Source: Saccoglossus kowalevskii
Taxonomy: Eukaryota > Hemichordata > Enteropneusta > Harrimaniidae
Assembly: GCF_000003605.2 (NCBI RefSeq)
Contig: NW_003134838.1
Span: 516,701-542,154, forward strand
Length of the DNA: 25,454 nucleotides
Reading direction: 5' to 3'
In this document: positions 9,880-21,696 of the stretch, piece by piece
How the letters are laid out: every line of letters starts with the position of its first letter
Numbering within the stretch: position 1 is the stretch's first letter
Made by a program: the position numbers and the translations under genes
Notes under the pieces: generated by a model
What the model was told of the DNA's origin: nothing
Databases searched by the model: none
Seen by the model: the letters and a program-made list of their open reading frames with translations, nothing else

Positions 9880-11256
9880 AAAATCCCAGCACACATTCCA
9901 AAAACACCCGATATCCCAATTAGAAATAATTACATATCGTCAGTTTTGCGATTGCGTATTAGTTCCACAGCTGAGTCTTCATCTCGGAGGAGTTGAAGTG
10001 GCCAATACGATAATACTGCCCAACGAGTCTTGCATGCTGCAAATTGGTGAAGTCACTTAACGATTGACCATAAATATTTTACGACTTTTTGAAAGTTGGT
10101 AAAAACATGCATTTCCTTATTAAATATGTATAAGCATGTATAATCAAGATTGTTTTTTAAAAAGTCGTTTTTACTGAGGGTTTATGAATTGAACTTGTAC
10201 ATAAGTGAGGATGTTTTTTAAGTTGACTTTAACGGACATATGAGTGATCACTACCTGAGTTTTGTATCAATCGAATCTCTCTTAGATTTAACATTTTGTT
10301 ATTTTATTTTATTTCGTGTAACCGATAGTTTGTCCTTCTGAACATGCGTAATTTTGTGTTTCCGCTGCATACAGGAAGTTGGATTATCTTTTGTTTCAAG
10401 ACAGGAGTAGCATATACCTGTTTTATAATGTCTGTGTTTGTGTAATCCCACGTTATGTTCTCTCGGGTTGACGCCAGCAGACGTGAGTGATTACCGCAAA
10501 AGTGGTGTCTCAATCTGAGCCGATGGCAAGAATGAATGTTTTTGGGTAATCACTTGTGTCTGCTGACGCCAACTTAAATGTTAATTGAGGGATTATATTT
10601 ATCACATGACTACGGCGGATTTTTACTAATGAAACTATTGCTGTAGTAACACCGACGGCTAATGTATCATTGCGCTTTGAAGATGATTTTCTGGCCATAT
10701 GATTCAACAGCTCAAGTGCGACTGACATCATGCACCTCAAAGCCATCATTATACGGACTCATGGCTTGTATACGTTTACATCAATAAGCACTGCAATAAA
10801 TTATATTCTCTCCGCATCTCCTTACATATACTCCATGATATGGAGCTTGCGTTTAAGCGAGATTTGTATATTTAACAATAAGTCAATTTGTAGAAATGTC
10901 AATAGGGTAAACACAATTTCCTTCGTGCAAGTTTTAATCACCCTATAGGTCGATTCAAAAATAAATAAATAGACACCCGGTGTTGTTCGATATAAGTCCA
11001 ACCGCACGTTTACACAGCGAGTAGAACACGCAGTTTTTCACCCATTCAGCCACAAACATATAGTTCATCAATTTAACCCCTCGCAAATGTTGGAACAATA
11101 ATACATTAGTAAGTATGACATTAATATTTTTATTACAATGCAGGCATATGTTAGTGATGAATTTGCATTATTGTTTTAGAATAAATAAGAAAATACCGCA
11201 TAGTACTCGACGAAACGAAACTAATTGAACTTGTATTCTCTTTAAAAAAATATTTG
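9880..11256. other. intergenic; weak minus-strand ORF and a stem-loop
   Basis: ACGACTTTTT (10081-10090) and AAAAAGTCGT (10159-10168) form a 10-bp inverted repeat, with an inner ACATGC/GCATGT pair. A 79-residue minus-strand ORF starts at an ATG at 10749 and ends at 10510; its codon use is not obviously random, but it has no recognisable domain, so it is not called as a gene. The rest is unremarkable. Confidence 0.4.
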
Positions 11257-11311
<55 letters not shown>

Positions 11312-11314
11312 ATA
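11257..11314. repeat. (TAAA)n microsatellite
   Basis: About 14.5 uninterrupted TAAA units over 58 bases. A perfect array of this length is likely to be length-polymorphic. No function is implied. Confidence 0.98.
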
Positions 11315-12749
11315 CGAGCAGGTTCAATTAGAAAATGTAACTGCCAAACGTTTATGAATAGAAATTGATTTAAAGTTAAAAAACGCCAAAATTCCTATCC
11401 TGTTAGAGAATTCCAATTTGTTTTAGTGGTAGTGCGTCCACGTCAACGAATATATTCACGCAGTTAGACCTCGATGGTTTGGAAACGTCTATTGTCTAAG
11501 GTGTGAATTCCCCCCTCCTCCGAGGACTCGGACAGCCCGGTGTATGGCTTTCGGCGAAGCATAGTCACCTTGATAGCACAGCATTGCGTTGAAACGACCG
11601 ACTCTTTGTTCCCTGCTTATTCTAGCTTTTACAACCGAAAAAAAATATATATTTTTTGATACTGTATATAAATTCAGAAGCTCAACACAATTCTTCAGCC
11701 GACAAGTCTTTCTATAGTAGCATATTGACAATACTATTCGTGGATATCGCATTTAATTTAAGATACTCTGTTAGGGATCGCAACTTGGAACTAACAACCT
11801 TGATCGGTTGGCCTCTTCTATTCGTCATGTGTTTTAAAAAATCTATGTGTTTTTTTTTTTCGTTTATTGGATAGCTTAAACGTGGTTGTAGTTGGTTGAT
11901 CGATTTATTGTGTCTGTTTTATTATATTATATGCAGTATACGTATCATATTTAGGCATTCACTTTTTCCGTTCAAAATAAAGATGGCCTCTCGCCGATTC
12001 ATTGCCATTTTCGTGTCATTATTTTTATTTTTTTATCATATATTTGGAATGTAGTTTATAATGCTGGTAACAGAAGAATAACATTCAATTTTAGCATTGC
12101 CAGGAATTGAGTAGGAAGATTTTGTATTGTCGCAATTAGAATTTATTTACGGGCGCCATTTTGTTTTTGATTTACTGAACTAACTCGACGTGTAGTCAGC
12201 AGGTTGTCCCTTATATAGTAAGAAAACAGCATTCAACCATAATATTTGTTTTTCATGTGAATAGATATGTATATTAACTTTTTGGTGAGTTTTTTCGGGG
12301 AGTGTTCTCGGACGTTCGTATTTTGATAAATCGCGGTAATATGTTCTGTTCTGTTTGCTGTTTGTGATTGCAGTGCTTAAAGGGCGGCAGTCGTCTTACC
12401 GCGTCCTGTTCGATGTGGGACTCATAGCGACGTATAAACGCGTGTAAAATACATTGTTTATTTACATGAAATTCGAACACGCGCTGCGTGACGACCACCG
12501 CGCTTTAAGGTTCCCGCAACCAGCCCTGGAACATAGACTGTCAAGCGTTTCCAGACCGGGGATAGATGGACGGTGCTGATATCAGTCGCTACATCGCTTT
12601 CGTTTTGGACACATAAACAAACTTATTCATGCGAACAGTTTCTAGCTGTCTGCAAATTTAGTTGACATGTCTGTTCTTTTATATTGCATGTGTTTAACGA
12701 ACTTGTACATCCGGTAATGTTTTAGAATTCGACAAATGTGGTCATAGGA
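11315..12749. other. intergenic, two GC-richer patches, no gene recognised
   Basis: Around 11500-11640 and 12270-12540 the base composition rises and minus-strand ORFs open (11489-11752 and 12274-12498). Their translations show no domain, and I could not place credible splice sites that exclude their AT-rich portions. They may be old repeats or isolated exons. Confidence 0.4.
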
Positions 12750-13113
12750 ACAGTATTATAACGTGACTTAAAGAAAGTCGTTGACAGGTAATTGAACTTC
12801 TGACCTAGATTTAGCAGGAACGCATAGTTCCGTTTTGTCGTCAAAGTGGGAGTTTTTATGCGATTGTGATTCACGAAAGTTTTTTTTTTTTTTTGAAAAT
12901 AAATTCAAATCAGAGCAAGATATTAGAATAAATGTCTTCCGATGTTTTACGTCAACTATGCAACGTGACATAGCAAATATTTACGGCCCGTAATTTTGTG
13001 AAATTTACGCAAATGCGTTCACGGAGACAGTATTATTACGTGAAGTTGACAGAGACAATCGGTGACACATATTTTGACTTCTGACCCTGATTTTGCATGG
13101 GCGCATGGTTCCG
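12750..13113 (+). repeat. diverged direct repeat, two units about 277 bp apart
   Basis: The segments 12750-12832 and 13027-13113 share an ordered set of matches: ACAGTATTATnACGTGA, then a GACA-containing stretch, TTGA(A)CTTCTGACC, a GATTT-type block with GCA, and CGCATnGTTCCG. Similarity stops outside these roughly 85-bp units. A 15-base T run (12880-12894) lies between them. This looks like an old duplication or two copies of one small repeat. Confidence 0.6.
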
Positions 13114-13303
13114 GAAATCATACACACTTTCTTGGATAAACTTAGATCCCGAAAACTTGCGTTCTCGGAAAAACGATGGTTGTTTTACACAATTTTGTTG
13201 GCGTCAACAACATGGTAACATAGCGCGAAACAAGTAAACACAGGCACGTGCCCGATTTATTGTTATGATCCGTGGCTCGACTGCTCCACCCACCGTATGA
13301 CGT
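13114..13303. other. short non-coding interval before the octamer islet
   Basis: A minus-strand ORF covers 13142-13387. It has cysteines (CHQCKRPH near its start) but no complete zinc-finger or other domain pattern. I see no other signal. Confidence 0.35.
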
Positions 13304-13547
13304 ATATGCAAATTTACAAGCCCGAATCTGGCCGGTAATGTGAGGGCGCTTACACTGATGGCAAGTCTGTTGGGATTTTGCGGTCACATGACTTTTGCGT
13401 CACCTCTCGTTTACGCAATTCATATTTATTTTTCAAGAATTTTTCATCGAAATCGCAACAGACTACAAGCAAGTCTAGTCCGATCGCGAAAAAGAGTCGC
13501 CGCACTGAATTGCCAGCTCATGAATATTCTTGCATAAATTTGCATAT
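13304..13547. promoter_or_regulatory. pair of octamer-type (ATGCAAAT) elements in inverted orientation
   Basis: ATATGCAAATTTA at 13304-13316 has an exact 13-bp reverse complement at 13535-13547. Each contains the octamer ATGCAAAT, the site bound by POU/Oct factors and present in many histone H2B and snRNA promoters. The interval is more GC-rich than its surroundings. No histone or snRNA gene is recognisable next to it, so a regulatory role is inference. Confidence 0.3.
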
Positions 13548-13562
13548 TGCGCGGAGCTTCCC

Positions 13563-13601
13563 GGAGCTCCTAGGAGCTCCCCGGTCACCGGGCCGGTAAC
13601 C
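13563..13601. repeat. two adjacent GC-rich palindromes
   Basis: GGAGCTCCTAGGAGCTCC (13563-13580) is a perfect 18-bp palindrome. Two bases later, GGTCACCGGGCCGGTAACC (13583-13601) is a 19-base near-palindrome with one mismatched pair. They stand out from the AT-rich surroundings and lie just beyond the inverted octamer pair. They could form a cruciform or dimer binding sites. Confidence 0.7.
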
Positions 13602-14814
13602 GCTGGTTTGTTTTTGATCACCTCCCTAAGGCTAACTAATAACCAAACGTCATTGTAGACTGGCGAAACCATACAATAACTACACCAGGTTATTATAACA
13701 AAACAATATACTAAGTATCCCTACTTAATTATTCATGCTATACAACTTTCATTATTTCCTGAGTACTCACAACGAGCTCACAAAATAAATTTCTGCTAAC
13801 AGTTGCTTCACTGCCATTTTATTTCGATTTATATGTATTACTAATATTTACGGGTTTCTTGTGTAATTGATTAATTTTCATATTTTTAAAACCATTTTGT
13901 ATCTTTTTTTCCCGGGTGTGTTTTTGAGTTCATTATTTTGTAGTGTTGTCAGTGTCTTCAACTCCTAGATCGCCGAGACAGCAGCTATCTGTGCATATGG
14001 CTGCGTAAACATGTCACTGCCTCTATTTTGTGTGTGTTTTCAAATCACCACAGCGCATATGACTGGCAACTTAGAATTCACAATCAAGCAAATTTGGTGT
14101 TCGACGATACTATGAGATGCTGGTGATTTGGCCATGACTTTTAGCCAAACGAAATGCTGTTTTGTTAATACAGTTTGTCAGTTTTCTTCTTGAAACTCGT
14201 ATGATTTTTAAATTTATGCAATTCGGAAAAATAAAAAATCAGCGATTTGTAATGTAATTTTAAACAAAACGCCTGATTACTATAGTCCACCAGAAGAAGC
14301 TTAAGGAGGGACAGTGAGGCAGTACTGACATTTAGGCATAGGTAAGAGTATGGTTTCGAGTTACGTTCATGGATTTACTAAGAGTTTACCAACGGGCATG
14401 GGCACGCTTACCGGATTTAACCGCTTTGGTTTTAGTGAAGTTGTGAGGCCCGCAAATCAGAAACACTTCGGATTAACTGAACTGACCGATTGTTGAGACA
14501 AATGTCGGTTAGCAGACAAAAGAGCATGGTTCGAACATTATCAACAGCCAAAAGGAGTAATATAATCAATATACGGCTACGGGGACGCAAGCGGTTTGGT
14601 AGCCGTGACGCCAAACTAGCTGTTAACTAGCAGTTAGCGTCCGAGTTGTCGTACTTTAACAAAGTAAAAAGGCAAATTTAACGCTTTTTTGTATGAAATT
14701 GTATTACGTCACTCCTTTTGTATAGGACAATGGGACAATGACCTGTAGAAATCGCACCTGATTCGTGTACATGTCATAGTAAACTACATCTTAAATAAAA
14801 AAACGTCTGACTAG
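13602..14814. other. intergenic, no gene recognised
   Basis: 13650-14280 is plain AT-rich sequence. 14290-14640 is slightly GC-richer; a minus-strand ORF there (14432-14614) begins at a non-ATG codon and has a hydrophobic run, but no family match. A GGTTCGAAC at 14527-14535 resembles a polymerase III B box, but no A box is found at the right distance. Confidence 0.4.
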
Positions 14815-14880
14815 CATTCGGTAGAGTGGCCATGCATTCACACAGCTCGCCGATCCTGAAATCGTTGGTTCGAATACTGG
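14815..14880 (+). repeat. tRNA-like SINE head (polymerase III A and B boxes)
   Basis: TTCGGTAGAGTGG (14817-14829) resembles the A box of tRNA-derived SINEs. GGTTCGAATAC (14867-14877) matches the B box consensus GGTTCGANNCC at all but one position. The roughly 40-base spacing is normal. The segment does not fold into a complete tRNA by eye, so a SINE or tRNA relic is more likely than a functional tRNA gene. Confidence 0.45.
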
Positions 14881-14908
14881 ATGTTACTACTTAAATATAG
14901 CATTTTTA

Positions 14909-15060
14909 CAGTGGCGGATCCAGCAAAATGTATTGGGAGGGGCCAAGCTACGCTTGAAATTACGGAGCGTAAATCGCAGAGAAACTATGCATAATCCAGA
15001 TGATATGAATCGTCATGCGTTTGGGGGTGGCCATGCCCCCCTGCCCCATTGCATTTTTAA
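14909..15060 (+). mobile_element. 5' fragment of a non-autonomous hAT-type transposon
   Basis: The segment begins CAGTGGCGGATCCAGCAAAA, then GGGAGGGGCC, which is the familiar CAGTGGCGGATCC type of hAT-like terminal inverted repeat. Further in, the GC-rich near-palindrome GGGGGTGGCCATGCCCCC (15023-15040) is also typical of such elements. The matching far end (GGATCCGCCACTG) is not in the window, so this is a one-ended fragment. The right boundary is approximate. Confidence 0.55.
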
Positions 15061-15714
15061 ACATCGAGGGTCGGGGTGTGCTCTTCATTTGAGTCACGTT
15101 AGATTCTTTACACTATTTTATTGTTCTCGTTTGTAGACTTAACCCACTGACTAACCTTATCTAGAAAACGGCGTGACAGTCACCGTGAATACATCAGCAT
15201 CGGTTAGGAGGCGAAGGAACGCGCGTGCTGAATGGAACGCCAACTTCGATCGCATTTCAGCGTGAAGAGCAGACGTCGATTTCGTAACAGACTGTCTTAT
15301 TTCAATATCGAAATTCATTATTATCGACAACGGAAATCTTTACGTAATGTCGATTTTCATTATTCAACACTTATTCATAATTGTTTGACCTTCTTCTCCT
15401 CTTTATGTTTTCTAAAATACTAATCCAGCAACCAGAAACATGATACAAAAAATAGACAATGTATGACAACCTTGCTCTGTCAACTTCCTAAGATACATGA
15501 TCTATCCCACAAATGCTTGTTATTTGGGCCATACATTGCTTTGTATTATTTTACCTATTACTGCTGCTTGTTCCGTTCCGAAGACTGACTATGAATGCGA
15601 TACATATCAATCACATAAAAATCACATGCTACATACATTTAATTTTTGCAAATGAAAAAAACGCAATCAGTCCATAATACAATGAATTAGATGAAACACC
15701 AACAAGCTTGCCTT
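15061..15714. other. no gene recognised
   Basis: The 15232-15423 plus-strand ORF is arginine-rich at its start, then low in complexity, with no domain. The remainder is AT-rich without repeats or signals that I can identify. Confidence 0.45.
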
Positions 15715-15921
15715 CTACCTTCTACCCTCAATTGAAGAATGTCTAACTCTCGTTTTATCCTCACTTTGGAATTGATGTCCGGAATTATACATTATTGCTG
15801 CAAACGCTTTGATAGCATCTTGACGATTCAAATAGAGTGAACTAATTGTTATCATATTATCACAAATCTTGTGCTTCGTTATTTGCAGTTTACGGGAAAT
15901 CACAGAATAGCTTCGACTCAT
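15715..15921 (-). CDS. uncertain 68-residue ORF or first exon
   Basis: The ORF starts at an ATG (15921) and ends at TAG. The middle and C-terminal parts (DAIKAFAAIMYNSGHQFQSE and onward to SSIEGRR) read like protein. A donor-like GAGG|GTAGAA sits just before the stop, so it could be a first coding exon. The family is not recognised, and no partner exon was found downstream on this strand. Confidence 0.18.
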   Translation of the reverse strand: MSRSYSVISRKLQITKHKICDNMITISSLYLNRQDAIKAFAAIMYNSGHQFQSEDKTRVRHSSIEGRR

Positions 15922-18198
15922 TCAATCCACTCCTGATACAGTAACGTGCTTCCCGGTACATGATTTCATACACGTTCCATATAAAATCCTCTTAAACGTC
16001 TTCGTATTGTTTGTTGGATATATATTCATCTCAACATGCTCTGCTGAGTATTTTGAGTGTACTAAATGATTGATCAATCAATCTACATACTTAAATCCTC
16101 AGAACACGTGGATGTGACTGTAACATACTGTAACACACTATTATTTCAAAGTAAATGAGCGCAATTCAACGCACTTTACCACATGTTGTTTTAGCCTACG
16201 ATAGTTAACTGTGCATATATCTCATCAACAAGCAATATGAAACAATGCAACTATACCAAGCTCACATTAGTGTGATCCGTCCCGTTTGACCGGACAGTAA
16301 TTCGTATTTATCGTTATGAAGAGAACTTATTGACCATACTTGATTTGGTTTTATGGGAAATAAATGAAGTGATGTGATTGAACCTTCTGTCTGTAATAGT
16401 GTAATCTATGTTTCCCATTAGATAATGGGTACGTAGAATAGCTGGCAGGCTTTATGGCACGTAACTTATTTCTACTTGCCTGCTTATGCTTTTGTAGACT
16501 CATAACTTTCAGAATTGTCACATTATAAGACCAATCGATACATAATGAATATATGAATAAATAGGAATAGTCTTGTTCTGCACAAATTATATTAATAAAT
16601 AATCAAGTCATTTCCTGGCATTGTCATGAAATACTATCGGATATAATGGAATTATAGTTTATTTGTTTTTTATGTATCCCATAACGTTGAAACTGATATT
16701 TCGTAGACAAACAGGATATTTGTTTGGTCATGAGTGAGACCCCATAAAATCTACTATTATTAATTATTTAAATGATGTCATGCGTCAAATGGTTTTCAAG
16801 GAATGGACAAAACGCCGTCTTTCTGGTACTCATCCGTCAGAGTAAATACCAGGTATCATCATCACATTCATATATAACACACTGATACAGCTCAACCCGT
16901 GCTGGCAACATATGAAATATCAAGGAAATCGAGCTTGTAGTTTCTCGGAAGGAGTCAAAAATATAACTGTTAGAAAATATTCGTGAATGGAAAAAATAAA
17001 CATTCCTAAATCCATTTTTGTGATAACGTCAAATTTTCACAACCTTGCCGTGCATTATCTGCCATCTGAATACGTTCCTTCGTTAATTGGTCGTAACTTT
17101 GGCATAGAAATAGTAAAACAACGATAAATCCTGAGACAAAAACTCTATAAATCTTTAATAAGATCGTTAATCAAAAAGTTCAAACCAAACATCTCTAAAT
17201 TAGATGCAGTACCACCATCGTATAAATTACGTTATTATGATGTTAAATTTGAACAAGCCCAAATATAGTGAAATGCCGGCCTGGGCGATTCGAAACATAA
17301 ACACTGATGAAAAAAATCGTCTTAGCCATACCAATGTATGCATAGTTTTGATCTAAAATTAAAATTATTGCAACATTTTAACAGGCGAATGTATTAAATT
17401 AAATCTGATTCAGGTAGCGAATGTCGTAATCGTAGATATCACTAGAACGTAAATAACAATCATGCCGCATGTTTCATAGAAACGTGTTTTTATTGGAATG
17501 CTAGACATTTTGAATCACTATGACACTATAGTCACGCAGACGTCTGTGTAACAAAACGTCAATCATTTTATTAAATTACTCCGTCAATCGCGGGGTATTA
17601 ATGGTTATACATGAATACAAGTAGACGATGTTTAATATACATGATTCTTAAAAAATATAATTGGCACTTCCTATATAACTAAATTTGTGTGTTTTTTTTT
17701 ATTTGAAGTATATCAAATATAATTATTTTTCAATTTTCAATCTCGACAATAAAATTTCATTCAGTACCATATAAACGCTTTACTATTACGTAATTAAAAT
17801 CAATTCTCAAGTATAATATTCTCAAGTATACCCAGCCAATAATTGTTACTAATGACACAAGGCAAACAACCATGAAGTGGAAGCCAACAAATAACTAGCA
17901 AGCACAATACCCAATACAGTATATTGAAAATCATGGTAGTCCTACAAATGAACCATTACAGAGCGTGACAATTATAAATCAATGACAAATAATTGAAATA
18001 GTGACATTTGTGAAAATATACGAGAAAAAACATACTTATCATGTTGTGTTCCATTCGGAACAAGACGCTGTCGTTATCTATGTATTCGCTGTCTGAAGCA
18101 TATAGATGAAATATGATAAATTGAAGTTGCGCTTATGCGACATTACAAGACAACACTGAACATAACGGCAGATTAAGTTATAATAACGGGAAAATAAC
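15922..18198. other. long AT-rich intergenic stretch, no gene recognised
   Basis: Only small motifs are visible: the 14-bp palindrome TGATTGATCAATCA at 16067-16080, and a direct repeat TTCTCAAGTATA at 17804-17815 and 17819-17830. There are no ORFs of interest on either strand. Confidence 0.5.
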
Positions 18199-18264
18199 CA
18201 CTTAGCTAAGTGCTTACTCGTTTGTGGCTTCCCTAACCTGACAACAATAGTGTGATACTATTGT
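18199..18264. repeat. palindrome followed by a hairpin
   Basis: CACTTAGCTAAGTG (18199-18212) is a perfect 14-bp palindrome. ACAATAGT (18244-18251) and ACTATTGT (18257-18264) form an 8-bp stem with a 5-base loop. Function unknown; both may be chance. Confidence 0.5.
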
Positions 18265-19774
18265 CAAATGTTTGTTCATATGAATAAAACCTTGTCTATA
18301 CTGATGAAAAACACAAAACGCATTTATACGCACTTAATTCGACCAGTTCGAAAACAACAGCAACGAAATTCACTTAAGTGTACCAATACACTTTGCGACA
18401 GAAAAGTGCCATGTTTTATTTATGTATTGTGGGGATAGGGTAGCTACCAAGAAAAGACCGCTAAAATAAGTATCGGCAACTAGTACTGTTTTTTTTAACT
18501 TGGCCCAAAATAAAGATATTTATTACAGAAGGTCATTGTGTTTAATTTATTTGCAATGTGGTTTGGAATTATTGATTCACTATGCGACATTCATTTGGTA
18601 TTCTATGATGTTATTATAATCATAAAATGTAATTGGCCTGTTTATGACGTTGTAAGGACGGTGGTTTACATTCCGTCGCCGGCTAACAAATCAAACACCG
18701 CCATGAAACCCGCTATAAAAATATAAGTGCAGTGAAGGCTTGAGATAGAATACACGCAATACATATATGTGTATTAGCAATACATTCACTTTGATTTCCC
18801 GTGAACGGAAATAATTCATTTTTCATCAACTGATATGCTAGTTGAGATTTGTACTGATAAATCTAGTCCCCGTGTATTGCTCTTGCCCTGGTTATTTTGG
18901 CAAAGAACATCACTTTGACCACAGTAGCATGAATAGCAACCAAAGAAGGGATGTAAGAACATGGTCAAGCTAGAAACTCGGGAACATGATAGGATAAATG
19001 ACACCGAACAGTGTAGTACGTCCTTGGGCATCTGAAACACTTTATTGAATCGTGGAATATTGTGTTACATAGAAGCTGGTGTTATACATTGCACGCTCAT
19101 GGATAAATGCACCTGGTTCTGTTTCTGTTGCGCGCTTATAAACGTCTAATGGCGTTTCGCAGTAAGAACATGAGAAAAAAATATGTATCAATTTCACCCA
19201 GACAAAAACGTGAGCATACTAAACGACAGAAAGCTTGGCATATTCCGGAATTATTTGGTATCACTCGTATTTTTACACATTCAACGCTTTCAATATTAAG
19301 AGATATTCCAGTTATTGTAACAAATCTTGAATATAAACGTTGATGAAACATCTGCAATGTTGCTAAAGTTTAATCATCGTTCAACATTATTCGTCTGGGT
19401 AAAGGAATGTCAATGCGTTTTCTTAGGAGGGGCAAGTAATGTCCCTCTAAGTTATTGCTATACATGTATAATGGCTGTGGAGTGCGATGAATTTAGTTTG
19501 AAATATATTCTCAATTTGTAAATTATTTATTTACTCTGGAAAACGTAATCGTATTTTTTTAAATCATACCACCATTGGTCATTCGAAAATCATTGCAGCG
19601 GAAATGAAACATACGACACATAAAACCCATTATTTTTTAGTTTGCTTAAAACTATATCACTTGCATGAAGATATTATGGTGAATTATACTACTTAATTAG
19701 AGTTAACATTACATGTAACTAAGTCATACTGATCAACCGATAGTTTTAGACGACAGTTTCTACGTCAAATGCAG
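18265..19774. other. intergenic, no gene recognised
   Basis: ORFs at 18538-18726, 18816-19040, 19107-19343 and 19136-19357 overlap one another or change composition along their length, and none shows a domain. No repeats or RNA genes are identified. Confidence 0.45.
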
Positions 19775-19815
19775 TTATTAGTACTAATAATATGAGGTTA
19801 TTACGAGAATACCTC
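19775..19815. repeat. adjacent 16-bp palindrome and 8-bp hairpin
   Basis: TTATTAGTACTAATAA (19775-19790) is a perfect 16-bp palindrome. Four bases on, GAGGT(T)ATT (19794-19802) pairs with AATACCTC (19808-19815), with one bulged base and a 5-base loop. Confidence 0.6.
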
Positions 19816-21462
19816 AAAGTATGCACTAAGACAGTACAGCTGGAGTATCGACCGACGATACACCATGGGAATGCCGAAATCCAAAATGTTTAAAACAGAA
19901 TCAGCGAACCTCTTTGTGTTGAATACGGTCAAACTCTGGCGGTAGCCATGTTTTTTTTATTATTATTAGAGGACGCTTACGCGCGTAATCATTCCATATT
20001 TAGAATTCGCATTTCTTTATATGGTGGGATGATAATACCACGTAAAATACCTGTAACTTATGGCGTTACGGTGACAGGTGTATAAATAATATTAAATACA
20101 GGCATTGTGTTCATCCATTAACGAAATTAATGTATATCAATATGGGCTCTACCTCGTTGTCAGTTTCAGTACTATGAAACCACTTATATGATAATTAAAT
20201 TATATTGAGATGAATTTTCTGTAATCTGCTTTAGTAATTGACCAGCTAATACTCATCATTCTTTTAGCCATGAACCACATCCTTTAACACATATGTCACA
20301 TGTTTTATTACATGAGACTCTGAACACCATCTAATCAAGGCAACTATTAACAAGGTTGGAGGGGGTCGACACCTAATAGTTGATTTCTGCCGTTAGTGGC
20401 AACCTATTGTGTTTTACATCACAATTATAGTTTTATACAGTTACGGATATTTTCAAGAAATATCTCAAATAAAAATTCATTTTTTCTCAGTACCAGGGAG
20501 GCACGAAGATGTGAAAAACAAATTAGGAGTGGTAATACTTGATTCCACGGTAATGGAAGTTTAAAAATTCTCATTAGCATCATATGCCTGATTTTGTATG
20601 CCTGACAAAATTTGAGTTCTAGTTTGGAATCATAGATTGTGACCACCATATTTTTTTCATGAATACATTCAAGAAATTTCCCCAAAATGAATCTAAGAAT
20701 TGTTTTTCCTCGCTACCATCCCTCCGTTAAGACATGTACATTTATATGTCTATATATATTGCCTAGAAGGATTAGGCTAAAAATAGCTTTTGATAATTCA
20801 TAACAAAATGTTACTTTTCATTTTCACAAATTCATTCTTTTACACAGTAAATCCGTATGTACTCATTTTTATTTCAACATCCTAGAGGCATAGTGATCTA
20901 GAAATATCGGGCTCAGATACTCTACCACAATCACTATTTTTTTATTATGAAATAAAGTCTTAGTTCTTACTTAGTTCTATCTGCAATACTGCACAGTCAA
21001 CCAGAGGACACATTAGGTACACAGTAAAAAGCTGCTGAATATACATTTTCATAAAATATGACATGTGATGTGTATGCAGTCACAAGAATTGGCAATCATA
21101 TATGTTGAGAATCACTGAAACATTTTGAATCACACCATAAACCGGCTTCAAAAACACATCATATATAGTGGTTGTCTTAATGTTAACCCCTTCATTGTAT
21201 AGAATTAGCATTTATTTTGAATTAAGCATGATAAAAAAAATATTATATGAAAATACAGCACATCTGGCAATATTCTAAAACATTGAATGAATTGGCAACA
21301 GCAAAAATATCACAGTTATTAGAACCTATTAATTGTCGTTGGGTTTGTGGCATGCATACTTTAACGTAATATTCAATTTCAAAACAGCGATATATACAAG
21401 CAATTTGGTTTTATACTCTAGAGTACCAGATGGTATGCTGTCATAGTATGAGATTTCATTCC
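19816..21462. other. AT-rich stretch, no gene recognised
   Basis: The 20425-20685 minus-strand ORF begins at a non-ATG codon and lacks any family pattern. A plus-strand TTTATT near 21211 would give an AATAAA on the minus strand, which could serve the coding-like segments to the right, but this is speculative. Confidence 0.4.
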
Positions 21463-21696
21463 CTACACTATACACAACATCCCAATTTGCAGAACCAGTG
21501 AATAGTGGACGGACTCCGAGGTACTAGAAAGAAATTGATTGTTCTGAGAAAGTAAAGTATCTTGAAATCCACTAATAGAAATAAACTGTTGCTGTAATAG
21601 ATTCTGACCAGCATTTACGTGAAGATCAGATAACTGAGTCCCAGTAGTCAGTAATTCAGTTCTATCAGATCCATACTGAATCGTGTAATATTTCAT
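21463..21696 (-). CDS. candidate coding exon, unknown protein
   Basis: A 77-residue open frame starts at an ATG immediately preceded by an in-frame TAA. The sequence is protein-like: YYTIQYGSDRTELLTTGTQL, then a Gln/Asn/Ser-rich part with QNLLQQQFISISG. Such polar, Gln-rich text is common in disordered parts of transcription regulators, but I do not recognise the family. A CTGCCAG just before the TAA could be a weak acceptor. It lies on the same strand as the coding-like segments at 22375-23424, so it may belong to the same locus. The C-terminal end (LQIGMLCIV) may be intron read-through. Confidence 0.25.
   Translation of the reverse strand: MKYYTIQYGSDRTELLTTGTQLSDLHVNAGQNLLQQQFISISGFQDTLLSQNNQFLSSTSESVHYSLVLQIGMLCIV

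Noticed and set aside
14527-14535. GGTTCGAAC as the B box of a tRNA gene
   Set aside because: No A box at the right distance and no cloverleaf can be drawn.
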